DNA of 38,539 nucleotides from Legionellales bacterium (lineage in GTDB: Bacteria; Pseudomonadota; Gammaproteobacteria; JAHCLG01). Under the pieces are notes generated by a model that was not told the DNA's origin, searched no databases, and saw only the letters and a program-made list of their open reading frames with translations. The stretch's first letter is position 1, and each line of letters opens with the position of its first letter. Of this stretch, positions 26,224 through 34,956 are shown piece by piece. Position numbers and translations under genes: made by a program. The stretch covers positions 1 to 38,539 of the forward strand of contig JAHCLG010000023.1 of the NCBI GenBank assembly GCA_026125385.1, in the 5' to 3' direction.

Positions 26224-26785
26224 TGTTGTATTCAAAAAGTTTTACCACTTTTTGCACGCCAGCCACTCGTCTTGCCGTATCCACAGCTAAATTGGCTTGG
26301 TTTGCTGTGACGATTCCCATTAAATACACCACCCCATTTTCGGTGACGACTTTAATTTGACTGGAGCTTAAACCTTTGCGACTTAACATCATCGAACGTA
26401 CTTTAGTGGTGATCCACGAATCGCTGGTACGTGTGATAGAAGAGGTTGGCGCAATGGCTTCTAGTTCGTTATACACATGTCTTACCATAGGAGTCGTGCG
26501 CGCAATTTCTAAGATTTGCGAATTTAACTCAGGGTTTGGTACTTGGCCTGTGATTAATACTGCGTGATTAAAGGCAGCAACCACCACATGACATTGATTT
26601 TTAACGGCAGGAATTTGGTTAACGCGATTAAACACTTCGGATTGAATTTGATTATCTTGTGTAAAGGTTTTGATACTACGACGATCATAGACCATTAAAC
26701 CACCTGCAGCTGCACCCGCCACAAACACTGCAACACAACCTTGTAATGAAAGTGCAATTAATAAACTGACAATTATTTTTTTCAT
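26216..26785 (-). CDS. dolP: BON-domain outer-membrane lipoprotein DolP (YraP)
   Basis: This 189-residue lipoprotein (E. coli DolP has 191) has a signal peptide MKKIIVSLLIALSLQGC with a clear lipobox. Two BON domains show VLITGQVPNPELNSQILEIA with VRHVYNELEAI, then TTKVRSMMLSRKGLSSSQIK with VVYLMGIVTANQANLAV. The start at ATG 26785 lies 4 bases after the diaA stop, with GGAGCAGG inside the diaA end. Position directly after diaA matches the conserved lpoA-yraN-diaA-dolP order, so this copy is the positional orthologue. Confidence 0.94.
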   Translation of the reverse strand: MKKIIVSLLIALSLQGCVAVFVAGAAAGGLMVYDRRSIKTFTQDNQIQSEVFNRVNQIPAVKNQCHVVVAAFNHAVLITGQVPNPELNSQILEIARTTPMVRHVYNELEAIAPTSSITRTSDSWITTKVRSMMLSRKGLSSSQIKVVTENGVVYLMGIVTANQANLAVDTARRVAGVQKVVKLFEYNNG

Positions 26786-26789
26786 GATA

Positions 26790-27602
<813 letters not shown>

Positions 27603-27603
27603 T

Positions 27604-27948
27604 TTATTGTTCAATAGCATTTTTGATCCATTCGATGTGAGAGCCGTCAATCGCAATTACATCAAATCGGCACGGTGTTTTATCGAATAGATTATTTTGC
27701 AGTAAATAATGTTCCGCACACAATAGTAAATGACGTTGTTTATGAAGATCGATACTTTCTAAACTGCCGCCTTGTTCGCGATAGCGAACTTCAACAAATA
27801 CCAAATAGTCACCATCTTGCATGATTAAATCGATTTCGCCACCGCGGCATTGATAATGATAGTGGGTTAGGGTGAGTCCGTGGCGGATTAGAAAATCCGC
27901 GGCTATTTTTTCATAATAATTGCCAGTATGGCGTGAGGTGTTTGTCAT
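27604..27948 (-). CDS. yraN: YraN family protein (UPF0102, nuclease fold)
   Basis: This 114-residue member of UPF0102 has the restriction-endonuclease-like fold. It shows the N-terminal GNYYEKIAADFLIRHGL, the Asp of GGEIDLIMQDGDYLVFVEVRYR with the E-x-(V)R in place of ExK, and KQRHLLLCAEHYL. Function is not established; it is a conserved neighbour of lpoA and diaA. I chose ATG 27948; the frame extends to an ATG at 28044 but family members begin near here. Confidence 0.92.
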   Translation of the reverse strand: MTNTSRHTGNYYEKIAADFLIRHGLTLTHYHYQCRGGEIDLIMQDGDYLVFVEVRYREQGGSLESIDLHKQRHLLLCAEHYLLQNNLFDKTPCRFDVIAIDGSHIEWIKNAIEQ

Positions 27949-28072
27949 GGAAATTCTCAAAGTGATTGCACGAAGTTTGAGCATAGGGTGGGAGATATTA
28001 AAATGCGAGTCGTTGCAAATGTTCAGAAATACACTCTTTGGCATTTTTAACGGAGTAATTTAGTTTTAATTC

Positions 28073-28165
28073 CAGGAATCTCACACAGGTGCGAAATTCC
28101 TGAATCCAATGGTGTTGAGTACTGAGCAAACGTATTAGACGATGCTAAACCTATCGTTTAATACG
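28073..28165. other. Intergenic stem-loops between lpoA and yraN
   Basis: Two inverted repeats lie after the lpoA stop codon: CAGGAAT (28073-28079) with ATTCCTG (28096-28102), and CGTATTAGACGAT (28131-28143) with ATCGTTTAATACG (28153-28165). The second is a 13-bp stem with one G-U pair and a 9-base loop. Neither is followed by a clear T-run on the minus strand, so they may stabilise or process the message rather than end it. Confidence 0.5.
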
Positions 28166-28175
28166 TGCTCGTAGA

Positions 28176-29297
28176 TTACGCCGAAGGTTGGGCGATCCCT
28201 TGATTGAATTGGCCAAAAGATAATACGCGTTGAATTTGCATATTGGGTGCTAAATATAATTGTCCTGTTTCACCCGTGATGCTGCTGCCATTGGCCAGTG
28301 CACTTAATTGATTGATGAGGGCGTAAGCATCTTCGCCAAAGGCGTATAAACGGGGTGAAGATTGATTTAAATTTTTTCCTTGAATGGCCCAAGGCATGTC
28401 GGCAAAAATTACGCCGTTTAAATCTTTATCGCCATTCGCATTCGGTACGCCACTATAAATTAACGAGGTGGCGTAAACAGGAATATTGCCCGCGAAATAA
28501 AAATTCAATAAGGGTTTAATTTGGCGCGCTGCCGTGGGGGAAACTGCCATGAAAACAACGTCGAAATCTTGGCGGCGGGTGCTGTGATCGGGGGCGACGT
28601 TACTATTATTTTCATTGCGCACGCTACCATTAAATTTTAAGAAATCGCGAATGGCGGTAGATAATACTTGATTGCGATTGATATTTAAGGTATCGACGAC
28701 ATTACCGCCTAAAGCTTGCCAACGATTGGCAAACGCTTGGGAAATTCCAGCTCCCCAACTACCCGCTGGCACAATCACTAAAGCGCGACGATAACCACTG
28801 CTAAAAGCACGACTTGCCACTTGAGTGGCTTCATCTTCTGGAGATAAACTAAATTCATACAGGCTATTATTTTCTGCGGAATCGATGGCATTTAATGCTA
28901 GAGTGGGCACAGTGATTTTGCCACTGGCCGCCAAGGCTTGCACATCATTTTTTAATAGAGGGCCTACGACTACATCAGCACCTTTTTGCACGGCTTGTTG
29001 ATAAACATCCACAATGTTTTTGCCATTAGTATCGATGACATCGATATTAGCATTGGTATGCGAGGTAGTTTTGGCTTGGTAAAATGCTGCAAAAAAGCCA
29101 TTTTCAACCGCCCGTGCTTGACCCGCAACTGCACCGGTTAAGGGTAAGAGTAGGGCAATTTTTTGTGGTGTCTGTTTGGGGACGATGGCATTGCTGGCGC
29201 CTCGAGCTTGCGAGGAGGGTAGAGCGGAACTCATAGGACTGCAACCCGTGATAAAAAATACCAAAATCAGTAAACATGCGTGATAAACTTGTTTCAT
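28176..29297 (-). CDS. lpoA: Penicillin-binding protein activator LpoA, short form
   Basis: This 373-residue lipoprotein has signal peptide HACLLILVFFITGCS with lipobox ITGC. The rest is an LppC/periplasmic-binding-protein-like domain: KIALLLPLTGAVAGQARAVENGF, DVVVGPLLKNDVQALA, ALNAIDSAENNSLYEFSLSP, RALVIVPAGSWGAG, VVFMAVSPTAARQIKPLLNF and GVIFADMPW. LpoA activates PBP1a from the outer membrane. E. coli LpoA is about 680 residues with an N-terminal TPR-like domain; that domain is absent here. Divergent from rsmI across 74 bp, as in enterobacteria. Confidence 0.93.
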   Translation of the reverse strand: MKQVYHACLLILVFFITGCSPMSSALPSSQARGASNAIVPKQTPQKIALLLPLTGAVAGQARAVENGFFAAFYQAKTTSHTNANIDVIDTNGKNIVDVYQQAVQKGADVVVGPLLKNDVQALAASGKITVPTLALNAIDSAENNSLYEFSLSPEDEATQVASRAFSSGYRRALVIVPAGSWGAGISQAFANRWQALGGNVVDTLNINRNQVLSTAIRDFLKFNGSVRNENNSNVAPDHSTRRQDFDVVFMAVSPTAARQIKPLLNFYFAGNIPVYATSLIYSGVPNANGDKDLNGVIFADMPWAIQGKNLNQSSPRLYAFGEDAYALINQLSALANGSSITGETGQLYLAPNMQIQRVLSFGQFNQGIAQPSA

Positions 29298-29327
29298 GAT
29301 GAAGCCTTGCTTTATGCTAAAGCGCTA

Positions 29328-29356
29328 ATGTTACTTCTACCGTTTTGGACAAGCAA
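29328..29356 (-). promoter_or_regulatory. Candidate promoter of lpoA
   Basis: On the minus strand TTGCTT (29356-29351) and TAACAT (29333-29328) are separated by 17 bp, in the short gap to the divergent rsmI gene. Both hexamers are imperfect. Confidence 0.35.
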
Positions 29357-29371
29357 GCAGGAGATTGAATT

Positions 29372-30211
29372 TTGTATACACCCGCCTCACTTTATATCGT
29401 GGCCACACCCATTGGCAATCTCAATGATATTAGTTTGCGTGCTTTGCAGGTTTTAAAAGAGGTTAGTGCGATTTATGCCGAAGATACGCGGCACTCACGA
29501 ATTTTATTACAGCACTTTGGCATTCAAAAACCCTTGCATTCGCTGCATCAACATAACGAACAATTACGCGTGGATGCTATCGTCAAGCAGCTACAAGACG
29601 GGCAAAGCATTGCCTATATTAGCGATGCCGGTACGCCAGGAATTAGCGATCCGGGTGCGGGCTTAGTGGCGCGCGTGCGTGAGCAAGGATATCAGGTTAT
29701 TCCTATTCCGGGTGCGTGTGCCGTCGTGAGTGCGTTATCGGCTTCGGGTTTGGCAGCGGATCAATTTTTTTTCGGCGGCTTTTTACCGCCTAAAACACAG
29801 GCACGCCAACAACGTTTGCAAGAATACGCAGCGTTGAATGTGACAACTGTCTACTACGAATCTCCGCATCGGATTGTCGATTCACTGCAAGATTGTGTAA
29901 AAATATTGGGTGCAGAGCGTAAGATGATCATAGCGCGCGAACTGACTAAAAATTTTGAAACATTTTTAAGTGGTAGTACTACCTCCTTATTAGACCAGGT
30001 TATTGCCGATAACAATCAACAAAAAGGTGAGTTCGTATTGTTAATTTCAGCCCTGGAAAAACAACCCTCAACCATTGATAAGGCAACTCAAAAAATATTA
30101 TTCACCCTACGGGAAGAATTGCCCTTAAAACAAGCGTGCCAATTAACTGAAAAAATCACCGGGATTAAAAAGAAGGTATTATACGAATTTGCTTTGAAAT
30201 TCCCTAAATAA
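29372..30211 (+). CDS. rsmI: 16S rRNA (cytidine(1402)-2'-O)-methyltransferase RsmI
   Basis: This 279-residue SAM-dependent tetrapyrrole-methylase-fold enzyme 2'-O-methylates C1402 of 16S rRNA. It shows LYIVATPIGNLNDISLRAL, YAEDTRHSRILLQHFGI, YISDAGTPGISDPGAGLV, VIPIPGACAVVSALSASGL, and FFFGGFLPPK followed by TVYYESPHRI. It starts at TTG 29372, a rare start supported by CAGGAG eight bases upstream and by family alignment of the N-terminus. Divergent from lpoA. Confidence 0.96.
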   Translation: MYTPASLYIVATPIGNLNDISLRALQVLKEVSAIYAEDTRHSRILLQHFGIQKPLHSLHQHNEQLRVDAIVKQLQDGQSIAYISDAGTPGISDPGAGLVARVREQGYQVIPIPGACAVVSALSASGLAADQFFFGGFLPPKTQARQQRLQEYAALNVTTVYYESPHRIVDSLQDCVKILGAERKMIIARELTKNFETFLSGSTTSLLDQVIADNNQQKGEFVLLISALEKQPSTIDKATQKILFTLREELPLKQACQLTEKITGIKKKVLYEFALKFPK

Positions 30212-30287
30212 TCTCGAACATGGTATAAGACTATTAATTTTATTATTAATCATGCACAATAATAAAAATAATTGAGAGTAGCGTATA

Positions 30288-32060
30288 GTGTTAGTTCGTT
30301 TAAAAGAAATTTATTTAGCGTTTGGGTTAAAACCTTTGCTAGACCACGTCGATACCGTGATCCCCGAAGGGCAGCGCATTGCTTTGGTGGGGCGTAATGG
30401 TGAAGGTAAATCTTCATTTTTAAAATTATTAGCAAACCAACTGCAAGCGGATGCCGGAAAAATTGAATTTAAAAGTGGGACAAGAGTCAGCTACTTATTG
30501 CAATCGGTACCCAATATTCAAGATAGTGTCTCCAGTATTATTGCAAAACCATTAGAAGAACAATGCGAAAGCTGGGAAATTGCTGCACGGGTAGAAAAAA
30601 CCTTAGATTTTTTTCAATTAGCGGGCGATAAAGCATTCAATGATTTATCGGGTGGTTTGAAACGCCGCGTGCTATTAGCGCAAGCCTGGATAACAGAACC
30701 CAATTTATTATTACTCGATGAGCCAACGAATCATCTTGATATTCAAGCCATCGATTTTTTAGAACAAATTTTATTAACTTATCAAGGCACATTGTTATTT
30801 GTCAGTCACGATCGTCAATTTACGCGGCACTTAGCGACGCAAGTGTTCGATCTCGATCGAGGGAAATTAACCACTTGGCAGTGCGGTTACGATGATTACG
30901 TGCAACGCAAACAAGACTATTTACAAGCAGAAGAAAAAGAACAGGCTCGTTTTGATAAAAAACTACAACAAGAAGAAGTGTGGATCCGCCAGGGCATTAA
31001 AGCTCGGCGTACGCGTAACGAAGGACGAGTGCGCGCCTTGGAAGCCATGCGTCGTCAACGCGCCAATCGTCGCGCAAAAATAGGTACGGTTAATTTAAAC
31101 CTGACTAGCGCACAAAATTCCGGCCAGAGTGTAATCAATGCAGAAAATATTACCTATGCGTATTCATCATCACCCATCATTCAAGCATTTTCCATCGATA
31201 TTATGCGCGGCGATAAAATTGGGATTATTGGATCGAATGGCTGTGGTAAAACAACGTTAATTAAAATATTACTAAAAGAATTACCCACGCAAACGGGCAA
31301 AGTTAAATTAGGGACAAATTTAGATATTTTGTATTTTGATCAATTACGTCAACAAATTGATGATGAGCAAAGCGTGTTAGATAATGTTGCGCAAGGACAG
31401 AGTCATGTCGAATTTGCTGGAAAAACCACGCATATCATGGGTTATTTGCAACAATTTTTATTTGCACCCGAACGCGCATTGAGTCCCGCTGGGAGTTTAT
31501 CGGGTGGTGAGCGTAATCGATTGTTGCTAGCAAAGTTATTCACTAAGCCTGCCAATTTTTTAGTGCTCGATGAACCCAGCAATGATTTGGATGTGGAAAC
31601 CTTAGAATTATTAGAAGCATTATTAGTCAATTTTAATGGCACTATTTTATTGGTCAGTCACGATCGGGAATTAATTAATAATGTTGTAACCAGTACGCTG
31701 GTATTTGAAAATAACGGCCATATTCAAGAATATGTGGGGGGCTATGATGATTATTTGCGGCAAACACAGGCTAAATCTACGGTGAAGGCCACTGAAAAAA
31801 AACTGGGCTTAGCTGCGCCTGTTAAAATTAATAAATCCAAATTAGAGTATGAAGAACAAAAAGAGTTAGGCAAAATCCCCGACAAGATTAGTAAATTAGA
31901 AAAAGACATTCAACAATTGCAGGTGGATTTGGCTGATAATAGTTTATATGAAAATGCCAATAAACCACGATTAGATCAATTGACGGCATTGTTGCAAACC
32001 AAAGAACATCAATTAAACCAATTGTATGATCGTTGGGAGATCTTAGAAAATAAAAAGTAA
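30288..32060 (+). CDS. uup: ABC-F family ATPase Uup
   Basis: This 590-residue ABC-F protein has two nucleotide-binding domains and no membrane segments. Domain 1 has Walker A GRNGEGKS, signature LSGGLKRRVLLAQAW and Walker B LLLLDEPTNHLD. The linker contains the basic RQGIKARRTRNEGRVRALE typical of Uup. Domain 2 has GSNGCGKT, SLSGGERNRLLLAKLF and FLVLDEPSNDLD, with SND replacing the usual TNH as in Uup. The C-terminal coiled coil (about 520-590) is the Uup DNA/RNA-binding tail. It starts at GTG 30288 with GAGAG upstream. Uup acts on ribosomes and in precise excision of transposons. Confidence 0.94.
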   Translation: MLVRLKEIYLAFGLKPLLDHVDTVIPEGQRIALVGRNGEGKSSFLKLLANQLQADAGKIEFKSGTRVSYLLQSVPNIQDSVSSIIAKPLEEQCESWEIAARVEKTLDFFQLAGDKAFNDLSGGLKRRVLLAQAWITEPNLLLLDEPTNHLDIQAIDFLEQILLTYQGTLLFVSHDRQFTRHLATQVFDLDRGKLTTWQCGYDDYVQRKQDYLQAEEKEQARFDKKLQQEEVWIRQGIKARRTRNEGRVRALEAMRRQRANRRAKIGTVNLNLTSAQNSGQSVINAENITYAYSSSPIIQAFSIDIMRGDKIGIIGSNGCGKTTLIKILLKELPTQTGKVKLGTNLDILYFDQLRQQIDDEQSVLDNVAQGQSHVEFAGKTTHIMGYLQQFLFAPERALSPAGSLSGGERNRLLLAKLFTKPANFLVLDEPSNDLDVETLELLEALLVNFNGTILLVSHDRELINNVVTSTLVFENNGHIQEYVGGYDDYLRQTQAKSTVKATEKKLGLAAPVKINKSKLEYEEQKELGKIPDKISKLEKDIQQLQVDLADNSLYENANKPRLDQLTALLQTKEHQLNQLYDRWEILENKK

Positions 32061-32072
32061 GTGTCATTGAGT

Positions 32073-32123
32073 AGTTACCCAAACTTTATTATTTCTAGTG
32101 GAAATGGTTAAGTTCGGGTAACT
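32073..32123. other. Inverted repeat at the uup/deaD convergent junction
   Basis: AGTTACCCAAACT (32073-32085) pairs with AGTTCGGGTAACT (32111-32123) with one mismatch, around a 25-base loop. There is no clear T-run, so a terminator role is uncertain, but it is the only symmetrical structure in this 76-bp convergent gap. Confidence 0.4.
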
Positions 32124-32136
32124 GTTGTAGTCAGTG

Positions 32137-33843
32137 TTAAGCGCGTTCGCGATATTTTTTATTTTTATTCTGAGAAAATGATCCACTTTCTTGAATTGGT
32201 TTAATGCCAAATTGTTGTTTTTTTAATTTGACCGAAAAAGTAGCTTTAATGATTTTTTGCAAATGTTCGCTCGAGACGTCGACAAAACTATGCGTCGCTT
32301 GAATGCTAATTCTGCCGATGGCATTACGCTTAACTCCACTGCGATTGGCAATTAAACCCACGACATCGCTGGGTTGCAAACCGTGTTCGCGACCCACATC
32401 AATTCGGCAGCGAACTAAATCGCTATCATCGGTAAAACGATCGCGTCCGCGTGATTCTTGACGGGAGAAAGACTTTTTTCCTGAACGTTCAGCAGGATGA
32501 AAATCAGAGGCGTGATGTTTTTTCGCCAAAGGATCTTGTTCAAATTTTTGATTGAAGTTAATTTTTTTCGATAAAAAAGCTAAAGCACTCGCAATGTCTA
32601 AGGCCGAATGCGATTGTTCTTCAGTAATTTTACAGATTAATTCGCGATAGGGCGTTAAATTTTCTTGGGTGAGGGTGGTGTGAATTTGTTTAGTAAATTT
32701 TTCAATACGCTTTTGACTTAAATCAGCCAGCGAAGGAGGATTCACTTGCACTAGTGGTTGTTTGGTGATCCGTTCGATCATGGATAATAAACGGCGTTCA
32801 CGCGGTTCGACAAATAAGATAGCTTTACCCGCGCGACCTGCACGACCTGTGCGGCCAATACGGTGAATATAGGATTCTGGATCGAACGGAATATCGTAGT
32901 TAATGACGTGACTGATGCGATCCACATCTAAACCTCGCGCAGCCACTTCGGTTGCCACGACGATATCTAAGGTTTTATTTTTTAAACGGCTAATGACTTT
33001 TTCACGGAGATCTTGGCTTAAGTCGCCATTGATGGCTGCGGCAAAGTAACCACAAGCCGCTAATTTTTCCGCTAATTCTGAGCACATCATTTTAGTGCGG
33101 GTGAAAATTAAAATGCCATCGAATTCTTCCCATTCTAAAAAGCGCGTAAGAGCTTCTAGTTTTTGTGAGCTCGGAACAATCGTATACATTTGTTCGATAG
33201 TAGAAGCGGTTTCTGTTTTTGCTTGAATTTTTACTTTTTTAGCTTGCGGAATATATTTATCGACAACTTTTTGAATGGCAGGCGACATCGTTGCAGAAAA
33301 TAATGCGGTTTGATGTTCGGTTGGAATTTGTTCTAAAATCCATTCCACATCGTCAATGAATCCCATATTCAGCATTTCATCGGCTTCATCGAGTACTAAG
33401 GTTTTTAATTGACTGAAATCTACTTTGCCGCGGCGGATTAAATCCATTAAACGACCAGGCGTGCCAACAATAATGTGAACGCCGCGTTCTAATGATTTCA
33501 TCTGGGTATAATAGGATTGGCCGCCATAAATTGCTGCTACTTGGAAACCTGCCATGTGTTTAGCGTAGCTTTGCAAAGCTTCGGCCACTTGCAGGGCTAA
33601 TTCACGTGTGGGAGTTAAAATTAATGCTTGTGGTTTTTTCGAGGAGAGATCGAGTTTGGTTAAAATAGGTAAACCAAAAGCGGCCGTTTTACCCGTACCC
33701 GTTTGAGCTTGGCCGAGTAAATTATGATTGGCGAGCAAAATGGGAATGCTGTGTTCTTGGACTGGCGAAGGGGTTGTAAAACCTAATTCAGTTAAGGCAG
33801 TCAATAGGCTAGGCGCGAGACCTAAAGTTTCGAAGTTATTCAT
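32137..33843 (-). CDS. deaD: DEAD-box RNA helicase, DeaD/CsdA type
   Basis: This 568-residue helicase has all core motifs: the Q motif (FETLGLAPSLL...PSPVQEHSIP), AQTGTGKT, PTRELALQ, GTPGRLMDL, VLDEADEML, SAT, a motif IV segment with IFTRTK, VATEVAARGLDVD and HRIGRTGRAG. The C-terminus (about 465-540) is the DbpA/CsdA RNA-binding domain (RCRIDVGREHGLQPSDVVGL, ANRSGVKRNAIGRI). A basic, Ser/Arg-rich linker precedes it. Its role is cold-inducible RNA unwinding and large-subunit assembly. I chose ATG 33843 because AGGA lies 8 bases upstream; the longer frame to 33894 has no support. It is transcribed from a promoter about 150 bases upstream and divergent from an RRM protein gene. Confidence 0.95.
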   Translation of the reverse strand: MNNFETLGLAPSLLTALTELGFTTPSPVQEHSIPILLANHNLLGQAQTGTGKTAAFGLPILTKLDLSSKKPQALILTPTRELALQVAEALQSYAKHMAGFQVAAIYGGQSYYTQMKSLERGVHIIVGTPGRLMDLIRRGKVDFSQLKTLVLDEADEMLNMGFIDDVEWILEQIPTEHQTALFSATMSPAIQKVVDKYIPQAKKVKIQAKTETASTIEQMYTIVPSSQKLEALTRFLEWEEFDGILIFTRTKMMCSELAEKLAACGYFAAAINGDLSQDLREKVISRLKNKTLDIVVATEVAARGLDVDRISHVINYDIPFDPESYIHRIGRTGRAGRAGKAILFVEPRERRLLSMIERITKQPLVQVNPPSLADLSQKRIEKFTKQIHTTLTQENLTPYRELICKITEEQSHSALDIASALAFLSKKINFNQKFEQDPLAKKHHASDFHPAERSGKKSFSRQESRGRDRFTDDSDLVRCRIDVGREHGLQPSDVVGLIANRSGVKRNAIGRISIQATHSFVDVSSEHLQKIIKATFSVKLKKQQFGIKPIQESGSFSQNKNKKYRERA

Positions 33844-34190
33844 ACTGTGTCCTAATATATAAACGTTATAATACCGGACTCGCCTGAATAACACTCAGAA
33901 CTTGCCGGATGATTGTAAGCGGAATTGGATTTAATGCAATGTTCTAGCGAACTCGAGATAGAAATCAATTACCATATTTACAGAATGCGCATTATAACGA
34001 GTTTGACTTCTTCGTGCAATAGACAGGTTAAATTTTCCACCATACTCCAAATTCGATGATTGTGCTAGAAATTGAAGGCCTAAATAAGCTATACTTGAGA
34101 AGTTAGGCAAACGTTATCTGCTTCGAGCCATCTATTCTCCTGCCGATCGCTTTTCCTAATACGTTTTTTTTTCTATTTAAAGGTATAGCT
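33844..34190. other. 347-bp divergent regulatory region, deaD and RRM-protein leaders
   Basis: No gene is visible here. It contains the deaD promoter (33991-34019, minus) and, on the plus strand, an isolated TATACT (34090-34095) about 100 bases before the RRM gene with no good -35. Both predicted messages have leaders of roughly 90-140 bases, which is common for cold-shock genes. A T-run at 34163-34171 lies shortly before the RRM-gene ribosome binding site. Confidence 0.5.
33991..34019 (-). promoter_or_regulatory. Sigma-70 promoter of deaD
   Basis: On the minus strand TTGCAC (34019-34014) is followed after exactly 17 bp by a perfect TATAAT (33996-33991). Predicted transcription starts near 33984, giving a leader of about 140 bases before ATG 33843, reminiscent of the long cold-shock leader of E. 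coli csdA. Confidence 0.75.
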
Positions 34191-34517
34191 ATGAATCAAA
34201 ATAAAATATATGTTGGTAATCTTTCTTATGGCACCACTGCTGAAGCTCTTCGCGATGCATTCGTGAGCTTTGGGGAAATTGCTGAAGTCAAATTGATTAC
34301 CGACCGCGAAACAGGTCGCTCCAAAGGATTCGCATTCATTACGTTTGAAGACGGGAATGCTGCGAAAACTGCCGTTAAATTAAATGGCAACGACTTAGAT
34401 GGTCGTCCTATGAAAGTGAGCTTGGCACGCGAAAATGATCGCAATGATCGTGGCGGTCGCGGTGGCGATCGTGGAAGTCGTGGCGGTTACGGCGGTGGTA
34501 TGGGTGGTCGTCGTTGA
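34191..34517 (+). CDS. RRM-domain, glycine-rich RNA-binding protein
   Basis: This 108-residue protein has one RRM (residues 1-82) with RNP2 IYVGNL and RNP1 KGFAFITF, followed by an Arg/Gly-rich tail with repeated GGRGG/RGG-like motifs. Such proteins are bacterial RNA chaperones, often cold-induced, and occur in cyanobacteria and various proteobacteria. AAAGG lies 6-7 bases before ATG 34191. Divergent pairing with the DEAD-box helicase suggests a shared cold-response role. A strong terminator follows. Confidence 0.95.
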   Translation: MNQNKIYVGNLSYGTTAEALRDAFVSFGEIAEVKLITDRETGRSKGFAFITFEDGNAAKTAVKLNGNDLDGRPMKVSLARENDRNDRGGRGGDRGSRGGYGGGMGGRR

Positions 34518-34591
34518 TCATCTAACCCAAATAATTCGCCATAAATTAACTGCTCACAGCATTTAATAACATAGATGGCGTATTTAAACCC

Positions 34592-34630
34592 AAAAACCCT
34601 TAGTTTGTGAAAGCAAACTAGGGTTTTTTT
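34592..34630 (+). terminator. Rho-independent terminator after the RRM gene
   Basis: AAAACCCTTAGTTTG pairs with CAAACTAGGGTTTT (one bulged T), closing the loop TGAAAG, and is followed by a T-run to 34630. It lies 75 bases after the stop codon. Confidence 0.92.
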
Positions 34631-34639
34631 GTTTTAGCC

Positions 34640-34956
34640 ATTTCGAATTAAGATGTTGAGACTGAGCTAAGCTGAGACTCGAGCATGAATTGATGAGCAA
34701 CTGAGTGAGTGTTCTACATTCGGTAGGCTATCTGGGAGATGTGCCAGTTCCTTCCAAACCTTGAGCAGGCAAATCGTGCGGTCGCATCGCTAAGAAGTCT
34801 ATGAGTGGCGAGGCACAAAATATCGGGAGATACTGACCAAGGTTTAAGAGTGTAATAGGCACTAAGCCCGTGTAGAATGGTAAAGCTATTCGTCGTTAAA
34901 ATTCAATTAGAAGGTACCCAGCTTTTCAATGCTAAGTGGCCTAGGGAGTTTAGATA
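34640..34956 (+). other. Unexplained, possibly structured leader or small RNA
   Basis: About 320 bases without an ORF separate the terminator from the next gene. By eye there are several pairings: AAACCTTG (34756-34763) with CAAGGTTT (34838-34845), and small hairpins ATCT-GGG-AGAT (34730-34740), TATC-GGGA-GATA (34821-34832), and GAATGG-TAAAG-CTATTC (34875-34891). GGGAG recurs in two hairpin loops and again as the ribosome binding site (34944-34948) of the downstream gene. I could not match it to RNase P RNA, tmRNA, 6S RNA or the SRP RNA. There is no terminator at its 3' end, so a 5' leader fits better than an independent RNA. Confidence 0.35.

Noticed and set aside
34640-34956. RNase P RNA, tmRNA, 6S RNA or SRP RNA
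   Set aside because: None of the conserved cores of these RNAs could be found on either strand.
34640-34956. Group II intron remnant
   Set aside because: Some strings looked superficially similar, but no domain V hairpin or reverse-transcriptase remnant is present.
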